64,000 nucleotides of DNA from Schistosoma mansoni (taxonomy: Eukaryota > Platyhelminthes > Trematoda > Strigeidida > Schistosomatidae): NCBI RefSeq assembly GCF_000237925.1, contig NC_031495.1:806001-870000 (forward strand), written 5' to 3'. The position numbers were made by a program, and so were the translations under genes. Positions within the stretch are counted from its first letter, which is position 1, and the number at the start of each line of letters is the position of its first letter. The notes beneath the pieces were generated by a model that was not told the DNA's origin, did no database searches, and was given only the letters and a program-made list of their open reading frames with translations. Below are positions 1 to 12,410 of the stretch, one piece after another.

Positions 1-316
1 AACCGATAGACCACTGAGCCTTCATCCAACGGTGTTAATGTCTAACTTCAACCAATCCACGATTTTGAGCAACCGTTCACCAATTGTCTTCAGTGAGTTG
101 ATATCTCTGCAACAGACTTGGTTGAACTCCATTGGTCACTGCTTCCCACTAGAACTCAAGGAGATATCTCTTGAAGTCAGTCACTAGTGAGCATATGATT
201 ATAGATGGATGCGCACTGCTGAGGAGTCCCAAAATAGGACGAAACATCTGTCCAGTGCTTTCAGGTTTTCAAAGGTGGTCTAGCTTCAAGTGACTCACGC
301 TTTCAACTATGAAAAT
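1..316. repeat. Family A repeat, two oppositely facing parts
   Basis: Positions 1 to about 200 are the 5' half of family A on the - strand, starting inside the tRNA-like core. Positions 203-316 are the ribozyme end on the + strand, closing with TCTAGCTTCAAGTGACTCA. The left side continues outside the window. Confidence 0.75.
211..258 (+). ncRNA. Hammerhead ribozyme, family A
   Basis: Core CTGAGGA, stem II GTCC/GGAC, GAAA, two-pair stem III, GTC cleavage site, stem I GCACTG/CAGTGC. All conserved positions are present, so self-cleavage is plausible. It is in sense with the CAP gene. Confidence 0.7.
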
Positions 317-448
317 AATTCATTAAAGTACAAAAGATACTTATCATGTTACAGACTTCATAGATCTGAATTTCTTTGCCAAAACATATAAGAAGTATCT
401 GATAGATAACTGCTAAAGTATTCCTTTGTAATACAAAAACATTTTCAG

Positions 449-523
449 GACTTAATGCGATACAAGCATGGTATAAACAATCAGAAAATTATGACTATAA
501 TGAAGATAATCAAGAAAGTAAAG
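449..523 (+). CDS. CAP protein exon (AIQAWY helix)
   Basis: Acceptor TTTTCAG before 449 and donor GTAAGT from 524. It encodes [19 protein letters not shown] and a few further residues. It starts with two bases of a split codon and ends with one base of a Gly codon completed in the exon at 3043. Confidence 0.85.
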
Positions 524-3500
524 GTAAGTTATTGTTGTAAATTCACTTGATATTGGCTAACATTGGAATCCAGTTTGACGCGCGTTTCGTTCTATTTGAG
601 ACTTTTCAGTTGGATGTACCTGCATCTCAGAGTTGATATTTACTCTGAGACTCGAACCCAGTACCATTCGCTTCAAACACTTAGCTACTGAGTCTTGATT
701 TTGGTATTGTTTGCTTATATCTTCCCATTGTTGTTTAGAACTGGAATTGATCGGTATCTTGTTGGCGTTTTTGTATACTGTGCGAACTGTTTTGACATTG
801 CCTGAAGTCCCAAGTACGAAGAAATGCTCTCTTCCTGGATTCTCTTGCCAGTCATCATCAGTCTTCGATCATAAAGTTATTGTTCTGTTTTACTCTTACT
901 ACTTATAAGTATGTGAAAATATCTCATCAATTTAATTCTATATTTTAGTGTTTTAAAAATGATTTCAATAGTTGAGATTATGAGTCAATTGAAGCTAAAC
1001 CACCATTGAAAATCTGGAAGCACTGGACGCGCATTTCGTCCTATTTAAGACTCGTCAGCTGGATGTACCTGCATCTCAGAGTTGATGTTCACTCTGATAC
1101 TCAAACCCAGTACCTTTTGCATTAAACGCCATCGTGTTATCCACTCGGCCACTGAGTCCTGTTAGTCACTTGCTTGTGCGATGGGGTGAGGTTTAAATTC
1201 ATTTAGTGTTGTTTGTTTGAATCTTCTCATCGTTGTGTTAGAACTGCAACTGGTCAGTACATCTTTGCTTACAATGCTTGTGAATTAAGGCTATATCGAG
1301 GCCAAACGCACAGTATGGGCATATGCCAATTAGAGACTGACCAGTTGCAGTCCTAACAAATCGATGGGAAGATTCAAGCAAACAATACTAAATGAATTTA
1401 TACAGTAAATACTTCATTTCCGAAATGTTAATCGATCGTCTCAAACTTGAATGTTCTTTTTGTAAATATCAGTCAATCATTTCAGACTTCATTGTTCCTT
1501 CATTTCCACATCAATCATCCTTTGTTCTCGTTCTCTTTTCTTTGATCTTCTACCAGGAGTAAATCTAACACACAAATCATGATTTGATCAAAAGATATTG
1601 AATCCAACCAGTAGCTACTTTACATAGAATTACCCACTGTGACTTTGAATGTTTGGTTAAAAATTGCATTTCGTTAACGTGGGGACCAGAACGAAGGGCT
1701 GGGAAGCTACCCGGTTGCCCAAACCGAAGCAGGCGGTTTTCTTACGAGGCCACACCTTGAGCCTCCGACCTAAAGGTCTAATCCACAAAACAGTGGAGAA
1801 ACGTAAAGAGATGTAGTACCATGGTAACCAGTGACCAATAATTGATTCATAGTCATTTGTTCCTTAAGGATTCTGGAGCCTATGAACATCATTAGTTTGG
1901 AATCAGGATTTTCCAACTCCCCTAGGTGGATCCTCCGTGTCCACTAATCCGGTTACAGAGCTGGACATTCGCTTTTCGACCTCTCACTTTCGTAAACAAC
2001 ACCCCAGTGGTGAGAAGGCGGCGAGTAAGACTTTTGTGGTAGTGGCTGTATATGCGTGGCCATGTGAGAGCATTTTTCGAATGAGAGTTGACTCTCCCCA
2101 CCCTCGGCCATATTAGAGCATTCAGGGACTTGGTCATAATGGAAATGAAGGACCATTTCCTAAATAAAATTCTCTTGGAAAAACTAGAAAACTAGATTGT
2201 TATGATTTTGATAAGAAGGAAGTAAATGGATTGTTTTGGTGCACAACATATAGTTGAATTGATGAATTCAATGAAGATTTCACAAGTCATTAAATTTAAG
2301 ATACTATGCCAATAACTTATTGTAATAATTTTTAAAAAATGTTTCGTCGCACTATTATGTGTTCTCTTCACAACTGACTGATCACTGGGTGGTGATCATT
2401 GTTATGCGTGTCAAGTCCTTCTTAGTGCAGATCGACCAAGTTGCAATGTGACCATTAATCTAGGTGACTCGATACTGCGTGCACTATGTTGAGATAAGAT
2501 GATGGTTGGAGGTAGTTATATTCATTTCTAATCTATGATCTGTGAAATATATAGTTAAGATCATGATATCATCATATGCTTACTAGTGACTGGCTCCATG
2601 AGGTAATTCCTGGAGTTCTAGTGAGAAGTTGTGACCAGTGGAGCTAATCCATGTCAGGTAAAGACAGGTATCTACCTCAGTACAATGGAAGATGGTCGCG
2701 TAATTTCGTGGATTGGTTTAGGTTAGACATTAACACCGTTGGATGCCGGCTGGCTCAGTGGTCTATCGGTTAAGTGCTCTAGCGCGAGACTGGTAGGTCC
2801 TGGGTTCGAATCTCGCTCGCGAGTGCGGGATCGTAGACGAGCACTGCTGAAGAGTCCCATAATGGGACGAAACGGCCGTGCAGTGTTTTCAGGTTTTCCA
2901 TGTTGGTCTAGCTTCAATTGACTCATGATCTTAACCATATAAACTTACTAAAGTCCCCACAAAACCCTCTTGTGACCATGATCTGTGAGTTCTAGAGAGT
3001 GAAAATAAAAGAACAATTATTCTAATCCATTTTTTGTTACAGGTTATTTTACTCAAATGATTTGGAAGAAAACAAAAAAAGTCGGATTTGGTTTTACTAA
3101 ATCTGATGTTGGGAATACAATTTTTGTAGTTGGACATTATTTACCAGCTGGTAATAAAATTACAGAATATCAAGAGAATGTTCTACCAAGAATTGAAGGT
3201 AAGCTATTAGAAATATGAAATCATATTTCAGTATAGTGATTAGATTAGATTAATTACTGATATGATTTTTTATTGTAGTCGGGGGAATAGAGAGTGTGAG
3301 GAATTCTCAGATACTGTTCCATTCATTGAACCTTATTGATTGTTTACTTATAATTCTACGAAAGTTCAAAATGTTTTTGGATGCTAAAGACGATAATTGA
3401 AAAGTGATTTGCATGACTTGTTTCGAAGACATAATGCCTGTTGAAATACTGAAGTTATAAATTACAGAAGGGATTTTGTGGGTATTATAGCAGTTCCAAT

Positions 3501-6500
3501 AGTTGAGATCATGAATCAATTGAAGCTTGACCACCATGAAAAACCTGGAAGCAATGGATGGCCATTTCTTCCTATTGTGGCACTCCTCAGCACTGCGCAT
3601 CCACGATCCAACCTGGAATCTTTGAAGTATCTGGGTAGTATCATCGATGAACAATTAGAATCTGATGCAGATGTAAAGAAGAGGATTAGAAACGAAAGGA
3701 GAGCTTTTCTACAGTTGAAGAACGTGTGGAACTCAAAACAACTGTCAATCAATATCAAATTCACAATCTTCAATGCAACCTCAAGACAGTTAGTTCTATA
3801 GTACGGAGATGAAACGTGAAGAACTACTACAACAATCGTCAAGAAAGTACAAGTATTTATAAATAGTTGTCTACGCAAGATACTGAACATCCATTGACCG
3901 GATACCATCAACAACAGACTTTTGTGAGAGAGGACGAACAAGCTTCCAGATGAAGAGGAAATTAAGAAAGGAGGTGGAAGTGGATAGGGCATACATTGAG
4001 GAAATCATCAAACTGCATCACGAGACTAGTCCTAACTTGGAATCTTGAAGGAAAGCGGAAAAGAGGAAGGTCAAAGAACACATTATGTCGAGAAATAGAA
4101 GCAGATATAAAAAAGGACGGATAGTAACTGGAAAGAAGTTGGAAGTAATGCCTGTGACAAGGTTGGATGGAGAATGCTGGTGGGCAGCCTAAACTCCTCC
4201 AAGAGGGTTAACTGGAGGAAGTAAGTGAGTAAGTACCTAGCTATCCTAATCCAATGTGTACTTAAGATCATTCAGATAACAATTCACTGAAAAATTGAAA
4301 TGCAGATTACAGAAGGGAGCACGCGCTTGGTAAATGCTCATCCTGTGGTAAATTTCACTCGCGTAATTATTATTTTTTGACATGCCAAATGCTCTAAGTG
4401 TAGTAAAATTGGACACACTAAATATGCCTGTGGATCTACTGTTAGTTTTCCCACTAGTGATGATAAACCATGTAGTTCCTATTTCATTAAGCTGGGTATT
4501 TCTAACGATTATTTATCTTCATCCACGGTTTTGCAAGGTAAAGTCCATGTTCAGAAGCAATTATATACCCCTCTTGGTTCATTCCATGACTTTACTATTA
4601 ACACAAGCAATATAGGGTCACATCTCATTACAGAATTACATGAAGCCTTATTAACCTTGCATAACTCTGAAATGTAATTCTAACCAAAACAAGTTTATAT
4701 CTCATGTAAGTTTTACCGAGAAAGCTAAGGGGACTCCTATTCAGATACTGGTTGGGGCAACACAATGAATGGAAGTGCATCAAATGGAAGTTAGAATAAT
4801 TGTGAGACAAACGTTTCTAGTAAATCAACTTAGCAAGCGTCTCATATTAGCTCACCAAGTATCAGTTTTCCTAATGATTCACATATTTCTGATGAAATTT
4901 CCTATAAAAATGAGAAAAATATGTTGAATAAAGCAAATAATGATTGGAGATCCAATGCAGTTTTGATAAATGTTGATTCATCTAATGACCCATTATTCTC
5001 CAGTGATATCCATTGTGGTCGCACTTTTTCGATTGCGCTCAATTCCAGGGAGACTGAACAAGAATTCAGATACTTCCATTGAACCACGGCAACAGTATGA
5101 TGGAGGGTTGGACCAGTGGGTTTCAAGTGACCAAGGAAGTTAAAAAAAGAGGAAAGCAAACATGACACTTAGGGATTCCAAGAAAATAGAATGTACTATA
5201 CCACCAAGTTTTCAAACGAAAATACATTCCTTCATCCTTTAAAATCTCATTTAAACACTCTAACGTATACGAACTGAAACTTCCAATTTGCCTCAGGTGT
5301 AAACCCACCAATTTAATGGTAATCTGCAAGTGCCCATCCCAAGCACAAGGGTTTATGGTGTTCCGGAAGTTTGTAGGCTAATTACGCCTGCGAATCTGGA
5401 TCACAGCTACAATGAGTGGCTTTGATTTGTCTGGTAATGCCCCTAGTTCACAGAATTTATTTCTTAGATTAGGAGCACTTGCATATAAAACTCCTAGTGA
5501 GAACGACCTATTCATATAGGCCTTGGTAGCATCCGCTCCTAAGACCTGACTATTTGAAAACCCACAATCCAAGGAGAATATTTCAGAAGAATCAAACCCT
5601 GATGATTTCATATCAAATGCTATTTGTCATCATAACGTGTTTGTTTCTGGTGGGAAACTTGGTCAGTGTGAAGCACAAGTTCGGACTGAATTCAAACCAA
5701 AATACAGTTCAGATGATCTCATATCGAATGTGGTTTATCCTTACCATGAAGTCACTTTCAATGGATCCTCTAGTCAATGTGAGAAATATGTTTTAAATAA
5801 AACTATACTATTTATAGCTTGAGGAAATGAAGATCCAACATTATTTTGTGAAGGTGGACAGTGTTTGAATTCTAGATGACAAGGATATAGGGATACACAA
5901 CTGATATGCAATCAAATACAATTTCAGAACCCAGGTGGATCGGTTCAAGTTTCGATTGTTAGTTATAATATTAATGAGTATATTCTAAATCATACAATGT
6001 CTACATCCAATACACATTCGGTCAGATACATGATGAACCTGAGGAAACGAAGTACAATCGATTGCAGAATTTTGGATTCCCGTTTAATCTCTATTGGTTG
6101 TGGTATTTTGTATGAACTAATGATTCTTTAGTGACTGATGTTCTGTTGATTACGAATTCCAAATATGACTCATTCATTTGTGCTTATCCATTACTACCTA
6201 CCGTAAATTGCTTTATTTCAAGAACTATAAGCACATTAATTCAATTACTTCAACTTCGTATAAATACGAATAAATACTGTTTGATTCTATTAACATCTAA
6301 CATCCACAAAAATAGAAGATATATGCAAGTTGTATTTATTATTTTATTTATTTATTTATTTTAACACATAAATATTGGTACAAAGGGGAACCAGATATAT
6401 ATGCGCCTCACAAATCTCATATCACATGTGTGAGGGCTACGATTCTGCCTGGATGCCCAGACCGAAGCACGTGATTCTCTTAGGGGGCCACACCACGAGC

Positions 6501-7131
6501 CTTTGACCTGAAGGTCTAATCCATAAGGCAGTGAAGCATCGTAAAACGATACCGTCCCATGGTAGCCTGTGACCAACGATTGATTCATACGCCATTTGTT
6601 CCATCAGGATACTGAAGCCCATGTGCACCATTGGTTTGGAATGAGGGTTTTCCAACTCCCTTAGGTGGACCCTCCGTGTCCACCAACCTGGTTAAAGCGC
6701 TTTTCGTCCTCTCAATTTTGTAAACAGCACCCAAGTGGCGAGAAGGCAATGAGTAGGACTTTTGTGGCAGTGGTTGTATATGCGTGGCCATGTGAGAGCA
6801 TTTCGAGAGGGAGAGCGGGCTGTCCCCACTCTCGGCCGTACCTGAGCATTTAGAGGGAACCTAGAAAACATAATAAGTTCATCAAATTTAAGATTGATCC
6901 AGTTCAATCCTGATTGTCATGTAAACTAATAAGTAAATTTTTGACTGATACTAACAAACTACATACTATGTTAAGGTCTTACTTTCATAATTTTTACCTA
7001 TAACATGAATTAAATGCTTTATTTCAGGAGATCATGAAACGAGCAACGAAGATAACTGTTCAAATAGTCCCGATAAAAATCCCAAACAACATCGAAATTC
7101 CTGTTCAAACAGCCAGTGTGTCATAATTTAA
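449..7131 (+). CDS. CAP-superfamily (venom-allergen-like / GLIPR2-type) protein, last three exons
   Basis: Three exons join in consistent phase: 449-523, 3043-3198 and 7028-7131, each with AG acceptor and the internal ones with GTAAG donors. They encode the C-terminal 111 residues of a CAP domain protein. Visible motifs are AIQAWYKQ (helix typical of GLIPR2/GAPR-1), [11 protein letters not shown] (CAP1 signature), VGFG and [10 protein letters not shown] (CAP2-like), then EYQENVLP. The CAP1 histidine is replaced by tyrosine, so the usual metal-binding tetrad is incomplete. No cysteine-rich extension follows; this matches the intracellular group 2 schistosome VAL proteins rather than secreted group 1. 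The last exon is hydrophilic, rich in Asn, Ser and Cys, and ends CVII, a possible CaaX prenylation box. The 5' exons lie outside the window. The exact VAL number cannot be assigned. Confidence 0.85.
545..760 (-). repeat. SM-alpha-like repeat (family B), decayed
   Basis: Antisense copy of the tRNA-like head and hammerhead of family B. The ribozyme core has changed (CTGAAAA), so it is probably inactive. Confidence 0.7.
957..1400. repeat. Family A / SM-alpha chimera plus second SM-alpha part
   Basis: 957-1020 is the family A end (GAAGC...CTGGAAGCACTGGAC), which switches inside the hammerhead to SM-alpha (GCTGGATGTACCTGCATC...). SM-alpha runs - to about 1262, and a + strand SM-alpha 5' part follows to about 1400, making an inverted pair. 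Confidence 0.7.
1700..2126 (-). repeat. Family C element, 3' tail missing
   Basis: Antisense family C sequence from the middle (ACCTAAAGGTCTAATCCAC) to the 5' end (GACTCTCCCCACCCTCGG). The A-rich tail side is lost. Confidence 0.7.
2370..2515. repeat. Family D fragment
   Basis: GATCACTGGGTGGTGATCA and the following ~120 bp (CGTGTCAAGTCCTTCTTAG...GTGCACTATGTTGAGATAAG) recur at 24450-24580. The ribozyme part is absent. Confidence 0.6.
2578..2970 (+). repeat. Family A, near full-length
   Basis: Full order on the + strand: 5' region, tRNA-like box A (TGGCTCAGTGG) and box B (GGGTTCGAATC), ribozyme-like segment 2841-2887 and the ATTGACTCATG end. The cleavage triplet is GTG rather than NUH, so this ribozyme is probably dead. 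Confidence 0.75.
3043..3198 (+). CDS. CAP protein exon (CAP1 and CAP2 motifs)
   Basis: Acceptor TTACAG before 3043 and donor GTAAGC from 3199. It carries [17 protein letters not shown] and [10 protein letters not shown], which identify the CAP fold. Position two of the CAP1 signature is Tyr instead of His. Confidence 0.9.
3498..3612 (-). repeat. Family A end cut by a LINE junction
   Basis: Antisense ribozyme end (GAGATCATGAATCAATTGAA...GCGCATCCACGATCC), joined directly to LINE coding sequence at 3613. Confidence 0.7.
3613..4236 (+). mobile_element. RTE-type LINE, 3' end fragment
   Basis: Encodes [32 protein letters not shown] and, across later frames, [11 protein letters not shown], the end of a non-LTR reverse transcriptase ORF. 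It has several frameshifts and stops after 3800. It ends in a GTAAGTGAGTAAGTA tail, typical of this LINE group. Confidence 0.8.
4275..6110 (+). mobile_element. Ty3/Gypsy-like gag-region fossil
   Basis: A CCHC-type zinc-knuckle-like region ([11 protein letters not shown] and [12 protein letters not shown]) is followed by a stretch resembling the protease-side segment of schistosome Gypsy elements. The later part is less sure and is assigned by similar wording only. Broken, with many breaks; no ends identified. Old. Confidence 0.55.
6343..6855 (-). repeat. Family C element, near full-length
   Basis: The (TTTA)n tail side at 6343 and the CCCACTCTCGGCCGTACCTG 5' side near 6840 bound a ~510-bp antisense copy within the intergenic region or intron before the last CAP exon. 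Confidence 0.8.
7028..7131 (+). CDS. CAP protein terminal exon with CVII end
   Basis: Acceptor TATTTCAG before 7028; the frame carried over from the previous exon runs to a TAA at 7129-7131. It encodes a polar tail ([18 protein letters not shown]...) ending QCVII. A candidate poly(A) signal AATAAA lies at 7286-7291. Confidence 0.75.
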
Positions 7132-7291
7132 TACATGTGAATATTGACCGCCAAAATTTTCAACATATGAGTAACATTAAACCAAAATAAGCCTGAATGA
7201 ATATTCAAAACGTTCTAGAGGTGCACCATTCCATTATCGTTCATTATTCATGCGTGGTTGACAATTTTTTTTTCAAATTTGTAACAATAAA

Positions 7292-10200
7292 TAATTGAAG
7301 TCTTTTTAAGAAGTGTCTACAATATGATATATATCGTAGATGTATTTTTTGCTGGTCCAAAGGAATCTTCATCACTACTGATTGCTGCACCAAACAGAAT
7401 AAAAATTAGGGTCAGATGATCTCGAGGAGGATACCATATTTTTTAATTCACTTACTTGGAATTTGGTTATTTTTGACATGAATTAACTGCGAATTGGTGA
7501 TGTGATGACATTTATAACAAGTATCAGAAAAGAGTAGTCGTTGTATTATCTGATGAGTTGGTGCCATAAGTTGCTGATACCCTCTAGAATACTTTGAAAT
7601 TAGGAGAGTACAAACCATAGCATCGAATTTCCAGATTTACCGAAAGATAGATATTTTTGGTATCTAAGATTATCGGATTCGAACTGATTTGGAGATTCCT
7701 ACTTTATGACCGAAATTTGGTGTCCTACAAGTGGTAACATAAGGTCTGACATATTTTATGAAAGATCTAAGCAACCGGTTCTGTCTAGTAGATTTTATTC
7801 CGGATATAACAACTTACCTAAAATGCTTTTGTTAGTTTGAAATTGTCTTCATGTAAATCCTTCGCTAAATTTTTGTTTTGTGAATATAATATAGGTGAAT
7901 GATTAAAAGAGATCCTACAGTCATATTACTCCAGAGTAGTAATATCTTCCCCTTAAATTCTGTTGTGACTCGTAGTCATTTTGATTGCTCAAAGTATGTG
8001 ATTTTACAATATCGTGTTTGGTATAAGGAGAATAGGTGCGGTTTGTGTAAGATACTGCTGGACAAATATAATCATTTTTGAATATGAAGTGAATTACTGG
8101 AAGTTGTAAAAATACATTGTGAGACTAAGAGTAGTTAAGAAAGCCAAAGATGGAGTTTGGCGTTCCATTTGGAAAAAAAGAATGTTCAAGTAAATTGAAA
8201 TGTGGTCTTACCATATAAGATTGATTTTTTAGTTCAAACATGCTGACTAAGTTGGAAAGGCCTGTATTTGAGAAATTTGTGTCCTGATACTTCCATTACT
8301 ATAACCACAATGAGAGGTTGAAGACAATACCAGGTTCAGGTTTCTTTGAATCCGACAGAACTAAAGGAAGCGAGAATTCAAAGATTTACATTTGCCGAAC
8401 TTTTGACAGTGATTTTCATTGTAAGTTATCAATGCTTCTAGGTTAATATACCTACTATATTGTAGATGACTGATCATAATGTTACTGTTATCTAAATCAC
8501 GTTCTGCTCTGGACTACCCTGCGTGATAATCAGGGCTCCTGTGACGTTGTACATACTTTCAATGATAATTTAGGTTACAAATTAAATAGCCATTTAGTGA
8601 GTTTACGGATTTGCAAAGCCAAAGTCCTTCTTGCCTGCATTTGGCCTTATTTTCTCTCACTGTCAGCTTCTTATCATGTTATAGAGTGTGCAACTGACAA
8701 GGTTTTACAGACAAAACTCTTGGCCCCATTAGTTTATGTCCATTTTGTACTATTGAGCTCCTTTCATTTGGATATCCAAATGCTGCATTTAGCAACCTGG
8801 TTTGATTCTTTCTGAAGTGCTGCCTCATCGGTAATTCTTCGTCAAGTTGAGCTCGGAGATATCATGAGACCTTAGCTGATTGATTGGGTCTTTTATCGGT
8901 GCAATGACATGATGGGAACAAGTTTTGTGTTCTGAGCCTTCATTCTCCCTTACCGTATGAAAGACGACTACGCTGTCACTATGATCAGTCTTCGTTTTCT
9001 CAACTTCTGTTTAGAAGATTGGCTTTCCCAGAGGTATTAGTCAGTTTGTTTTCATGATTTGTGCTCATCTATCAGCTTTTACTGGGAAAGATATCAAAGT
9101 TGAGTTATGCATGATGAGATTTTGGGTGATCGTCGATGACTTATGTGTTTCAGGCTGTTATTTTTTCTTGCTAGAAGCAGACTAAACCTAACAGACGGGT
9201 CTTCTTCCTGCCTGCTATGAGTAGAAGGAAGGGAGAGATAAGAAATTTCCTTTCTCCAGTTTTTCTTATAGTGGACCTCTTTGAAGTCAATCATTCCTCC
9301 TTTTGTCCATATAAGTCAGTCAACTCTAGCTCATTTGGAGTGAGTGTTGATAGGGCAGGCACCACTCGATCCATCTTGATTACGCCAGCTCACATGCCTT
9401 TTGGCATCATTTGCCATTGTGATGGTTATGGATTGCAAGCAGTTCGCGTCCCAGAAGCATTGATGAGACAATCTTATGCATTAATGTTTTTAAAGACTAT
9501 TTGAAAACCGCAGGCGATGGATTCGTGGAAACGTTTTAGTGCTATCCTTTGCACTCATCGTGATGCGTGTTACTTTCTATAGGATATCCTCAGTTTAGGC
9601 GTCGGCAATTTTTATGCTCTATCTAGACCAATCAGAGGTTTTCAAAAAGTTTAGACACAGGAAAACATGCAGACGAAACTTGACGACAAAAAAGTGAAAC
9701 GCAAAACGTTAGGTCTCGAAGTACGACAAACATACGACACACAGAAAGCTCATATGCTAATGGGAAACATATCAATCGCAGTCCTAAACATAAGTGAGAA
9801 GAGTCAAACAACCAATACAAGAATGAACTGAAATAACAAATGTACTCAATTAGTACTGAGATCCAATAATCCTGATAAGAAGCGGTACTCTTGATGTCAG
9901 CTTTAATGAATCAGGTTAGGTTAAAAATCTGGTCTTGATGCTCAATAAATAACTGGAACTATCGTTCTAACATAGTACTTTTAAATAGCGCTCAAAATTT
10001 CCTCCTAACACATCCAAAATATGGATGAAGAAATACGCGAAACGCACGAATAGTTTGTTTTCATCAAAAAATACTTTAGCTAATTGTCTTTTCCACCAGT
10101 TGAAGTTTTACCTCACCAACATTGCCACAACTCAAGGTTGTTTGTTCGCAGTTGTTCAAATGGTAAGACACAAGGTGTTTGTTTATGCTACAAATATAGT

Positions 10201-12045
10201 TGTCCTTAAGATGTCTGTTTATCGTGAATTCAAATTACTACTTTCTTAACAAAAAAGCACGTTAAAGAATTTTTCTCTGTTCCTTAGCTACAGACTTTCA
10301 ACTCAAGTGTAATTCGTTTATGTTCATTTGAAAGTCCATACTGTAGCTTAATTCTTCTTAATAAAATTTTGAGGTTTATGTATCTAAGCTTTGTAGTAAT
10401 ATTATAAGCTCACGAAGCTATAAATGCTGGAGGGTTTGAGTGATTGGTAAGATTACTTCGTGCTGCCGACGGAGCATAATTTACTATGATGATTTGGAAA
10501 ACGTCAGTTCTCCAATGAAATGACTCGTCGTATATACGTGGTGCTTTGTATTGAGGATATTGGTAATTTGTTTGTTTGGTCTGAGAGCATTTAAAATGTC
10601 CTGGAGCTCGGCATTCACTAAATTATTCGTTTTGGTGGAAGTTAGTAATTACTTGCCAATAAGATACATATCATTCCAGTTTCTTCGTTTTGAAAAGTGT
10701 GGGAGTAACAACTTGCAACGATACACTCAATTTAACAGGTTCACAATATCAGCTTACTTTCATGCTACTTTATAACTTGACGTAGTCCATGTACGTGTAG
10801 TCAGCTTCCAATCGGTGTAAAAAACTTATCGGTATGTTGTAACATAAACCATGTAAATTCGATTGAGGCTTATGTGGTTCGATGCAACGCTGGTTTCGGT
10901 TTTCTTTTTGTTCAGATGGTAAGACCTAAATATTGTTTTAGTCAAATCAAATACAAGTGCTAGGTGAATCTAGTCAAAAACTATACTTATAGTACTGAGA
11001 GCGTAGAAAAGGCTTTCCTTTTTTCAACCCAATTTTCAACACAGATTATATAATGTGAGTAGCATTACAGATAATCAAAAACATAACGTATGTAATAGAA
11101 TGTTCAGATTCATTTGCTTGCACATAGAAGTCTTACCGTTTAGCGGGTCTTTTACTACACTTAATCATTTTTACTTATACTACTACTATTAATAATAACA
11201 CTAATGTTATTACTACTTCTATTACTATGACAATTATCTTGATAGTTGTGTAGTTGTACTAGTTTGGTGTGATATCCTAAACCGATGATTGTGTCGGTTT
11301 CTTTGTTGCATATGACTAATGAATGGCTGCCTAAAATGATGTTTAGCTATTGCTTGATAACTGATCAACCATAATGGTGATTTTTCTATCAGTCGTACAG
11401 CTTTGGTGATCTCAAAGTTATCATTGTGGTAGACATCTTGACGGGTTACTATTCTATTTCTGTCAAGATACTAGTCTTTTTTTGTAAGGTTTCAGTCGGA
11501 ATGCCCTTGTAAATCAATTGATATTATTTACTTATTGTGTAGCACTATATTAAAAATCATTTATAGCGTAAATACAACTAACGTTTATTAAGTAAAGATA
11601 TTCTTAGTAAAAGATATAACCTTGTCTAGTGCACATATTGGAAATTGTGATTTACTGTTATGGCGCTGTAAAACATCTAAAGACAGTTGATTCTCGGTAT
11701 TGTTTATTAAAATGGCTAAATTAGTATTTTATACGTACCTAATGCTTAGAACTGATGCGTTACCTTGTACAACTTAGACCAGAATATCACACTGCATTAT
11801 TCTGTTAGCATCACACTGGTATTAAATATTTTATGTCGGAGGAAATGGTGTGTCTTAGTCATCTAAATGCTCAGAAATGACTGGTTTATAGGAAGTTTGT
11901 AGCCAATACAACTTAATCTATTGTTTAAAAGAGGTTATAATGAGCAAAACCAAGCTTAGTTATTTAATTTCATTCGCTTCATTTTATACACCAACATAAG
12001 CTGAGCACAACAAAATATTTTAATAGTCGATGATATTATCTTTAA
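7292..12045. other. Intergenic or intron DNA, no gene recognised
   Basis: AT-rich, non-repeat by eye. Short ORFs have no recognisable motif. Two look-alike sites with ATG followed by GTAAGAC lie at 10160 and 10916. Nothing else can be supported. Confidence 0.5.
10905..10918 (+). other. Candidate 5' exon end, ATG followed directly by GTAAGA
   Basis: TTGTTCAGATG is followed at 10919 by a GTAAGACC donor. Splicing to 22135 would give Met-Asp-Lys-Lys in phase. A near copy with ATG at 10160-10162 followed by GTAAGACA is an equal rival. This is inference only; no coding evidence exists beyond the Met. Confidence 0.25.
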
Positions 12046-12410
12046 TATTTTATTTTATTTAAACAAATATTTGTACAAAGGGGCACCAGATATATATGCG
12101 CCGCACAAATCTCACTCGATTTGTGTGAGGGCTGTGATACTGCTCAGGTGCCCAAACTGAAGTAGGTGGTTTTCTTAGGGAGTCAAACCCCGAGCCTTTG
12201 ACCTAAAGGTCTAATCCACAAGGCAGTGGAGCATCGTAAGGAGATGCAGTCCCATGGTAGCCAGTAATCAACGATTGATTTATATGCCATTTGTTCTCTC
12301 ATAATACTGGCGCCCATATACTCCATTGTTTTGTAATCAGGGTTTTCCAAATCCTCTAAGTGGACTTTCCATGTCCACCAACCCGGTTAAAGTGCCGGGC
12401 ATTTGTGGGC
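12046..12410 (-). repeat. Family C element, 5' truncated
   Basis: From an ATTTTATTTTATTT tail to GGTTAAAGTGCCGGGCAT; the element's 5' third is absent. The flank from 12411 is unrelated. Confidence 0.75.

Noticed and set aside
2745-2820. Genuine tRNA gene
   Set aside because: Box A and box B are present but there is no proper acceptor stem or cloverleaf, and the block repeats over 20 times inside family A.
3516-3992. 158-codon - strand frame
   Set aside because: It spans the reverse strand of a family A end and an RTE LINE fragment that reads correctly on the + strand.
9217-9504. 95-codon frame as a gene
   Set aside because: No recognisable motif, and no splice sites of quality in phase around it.
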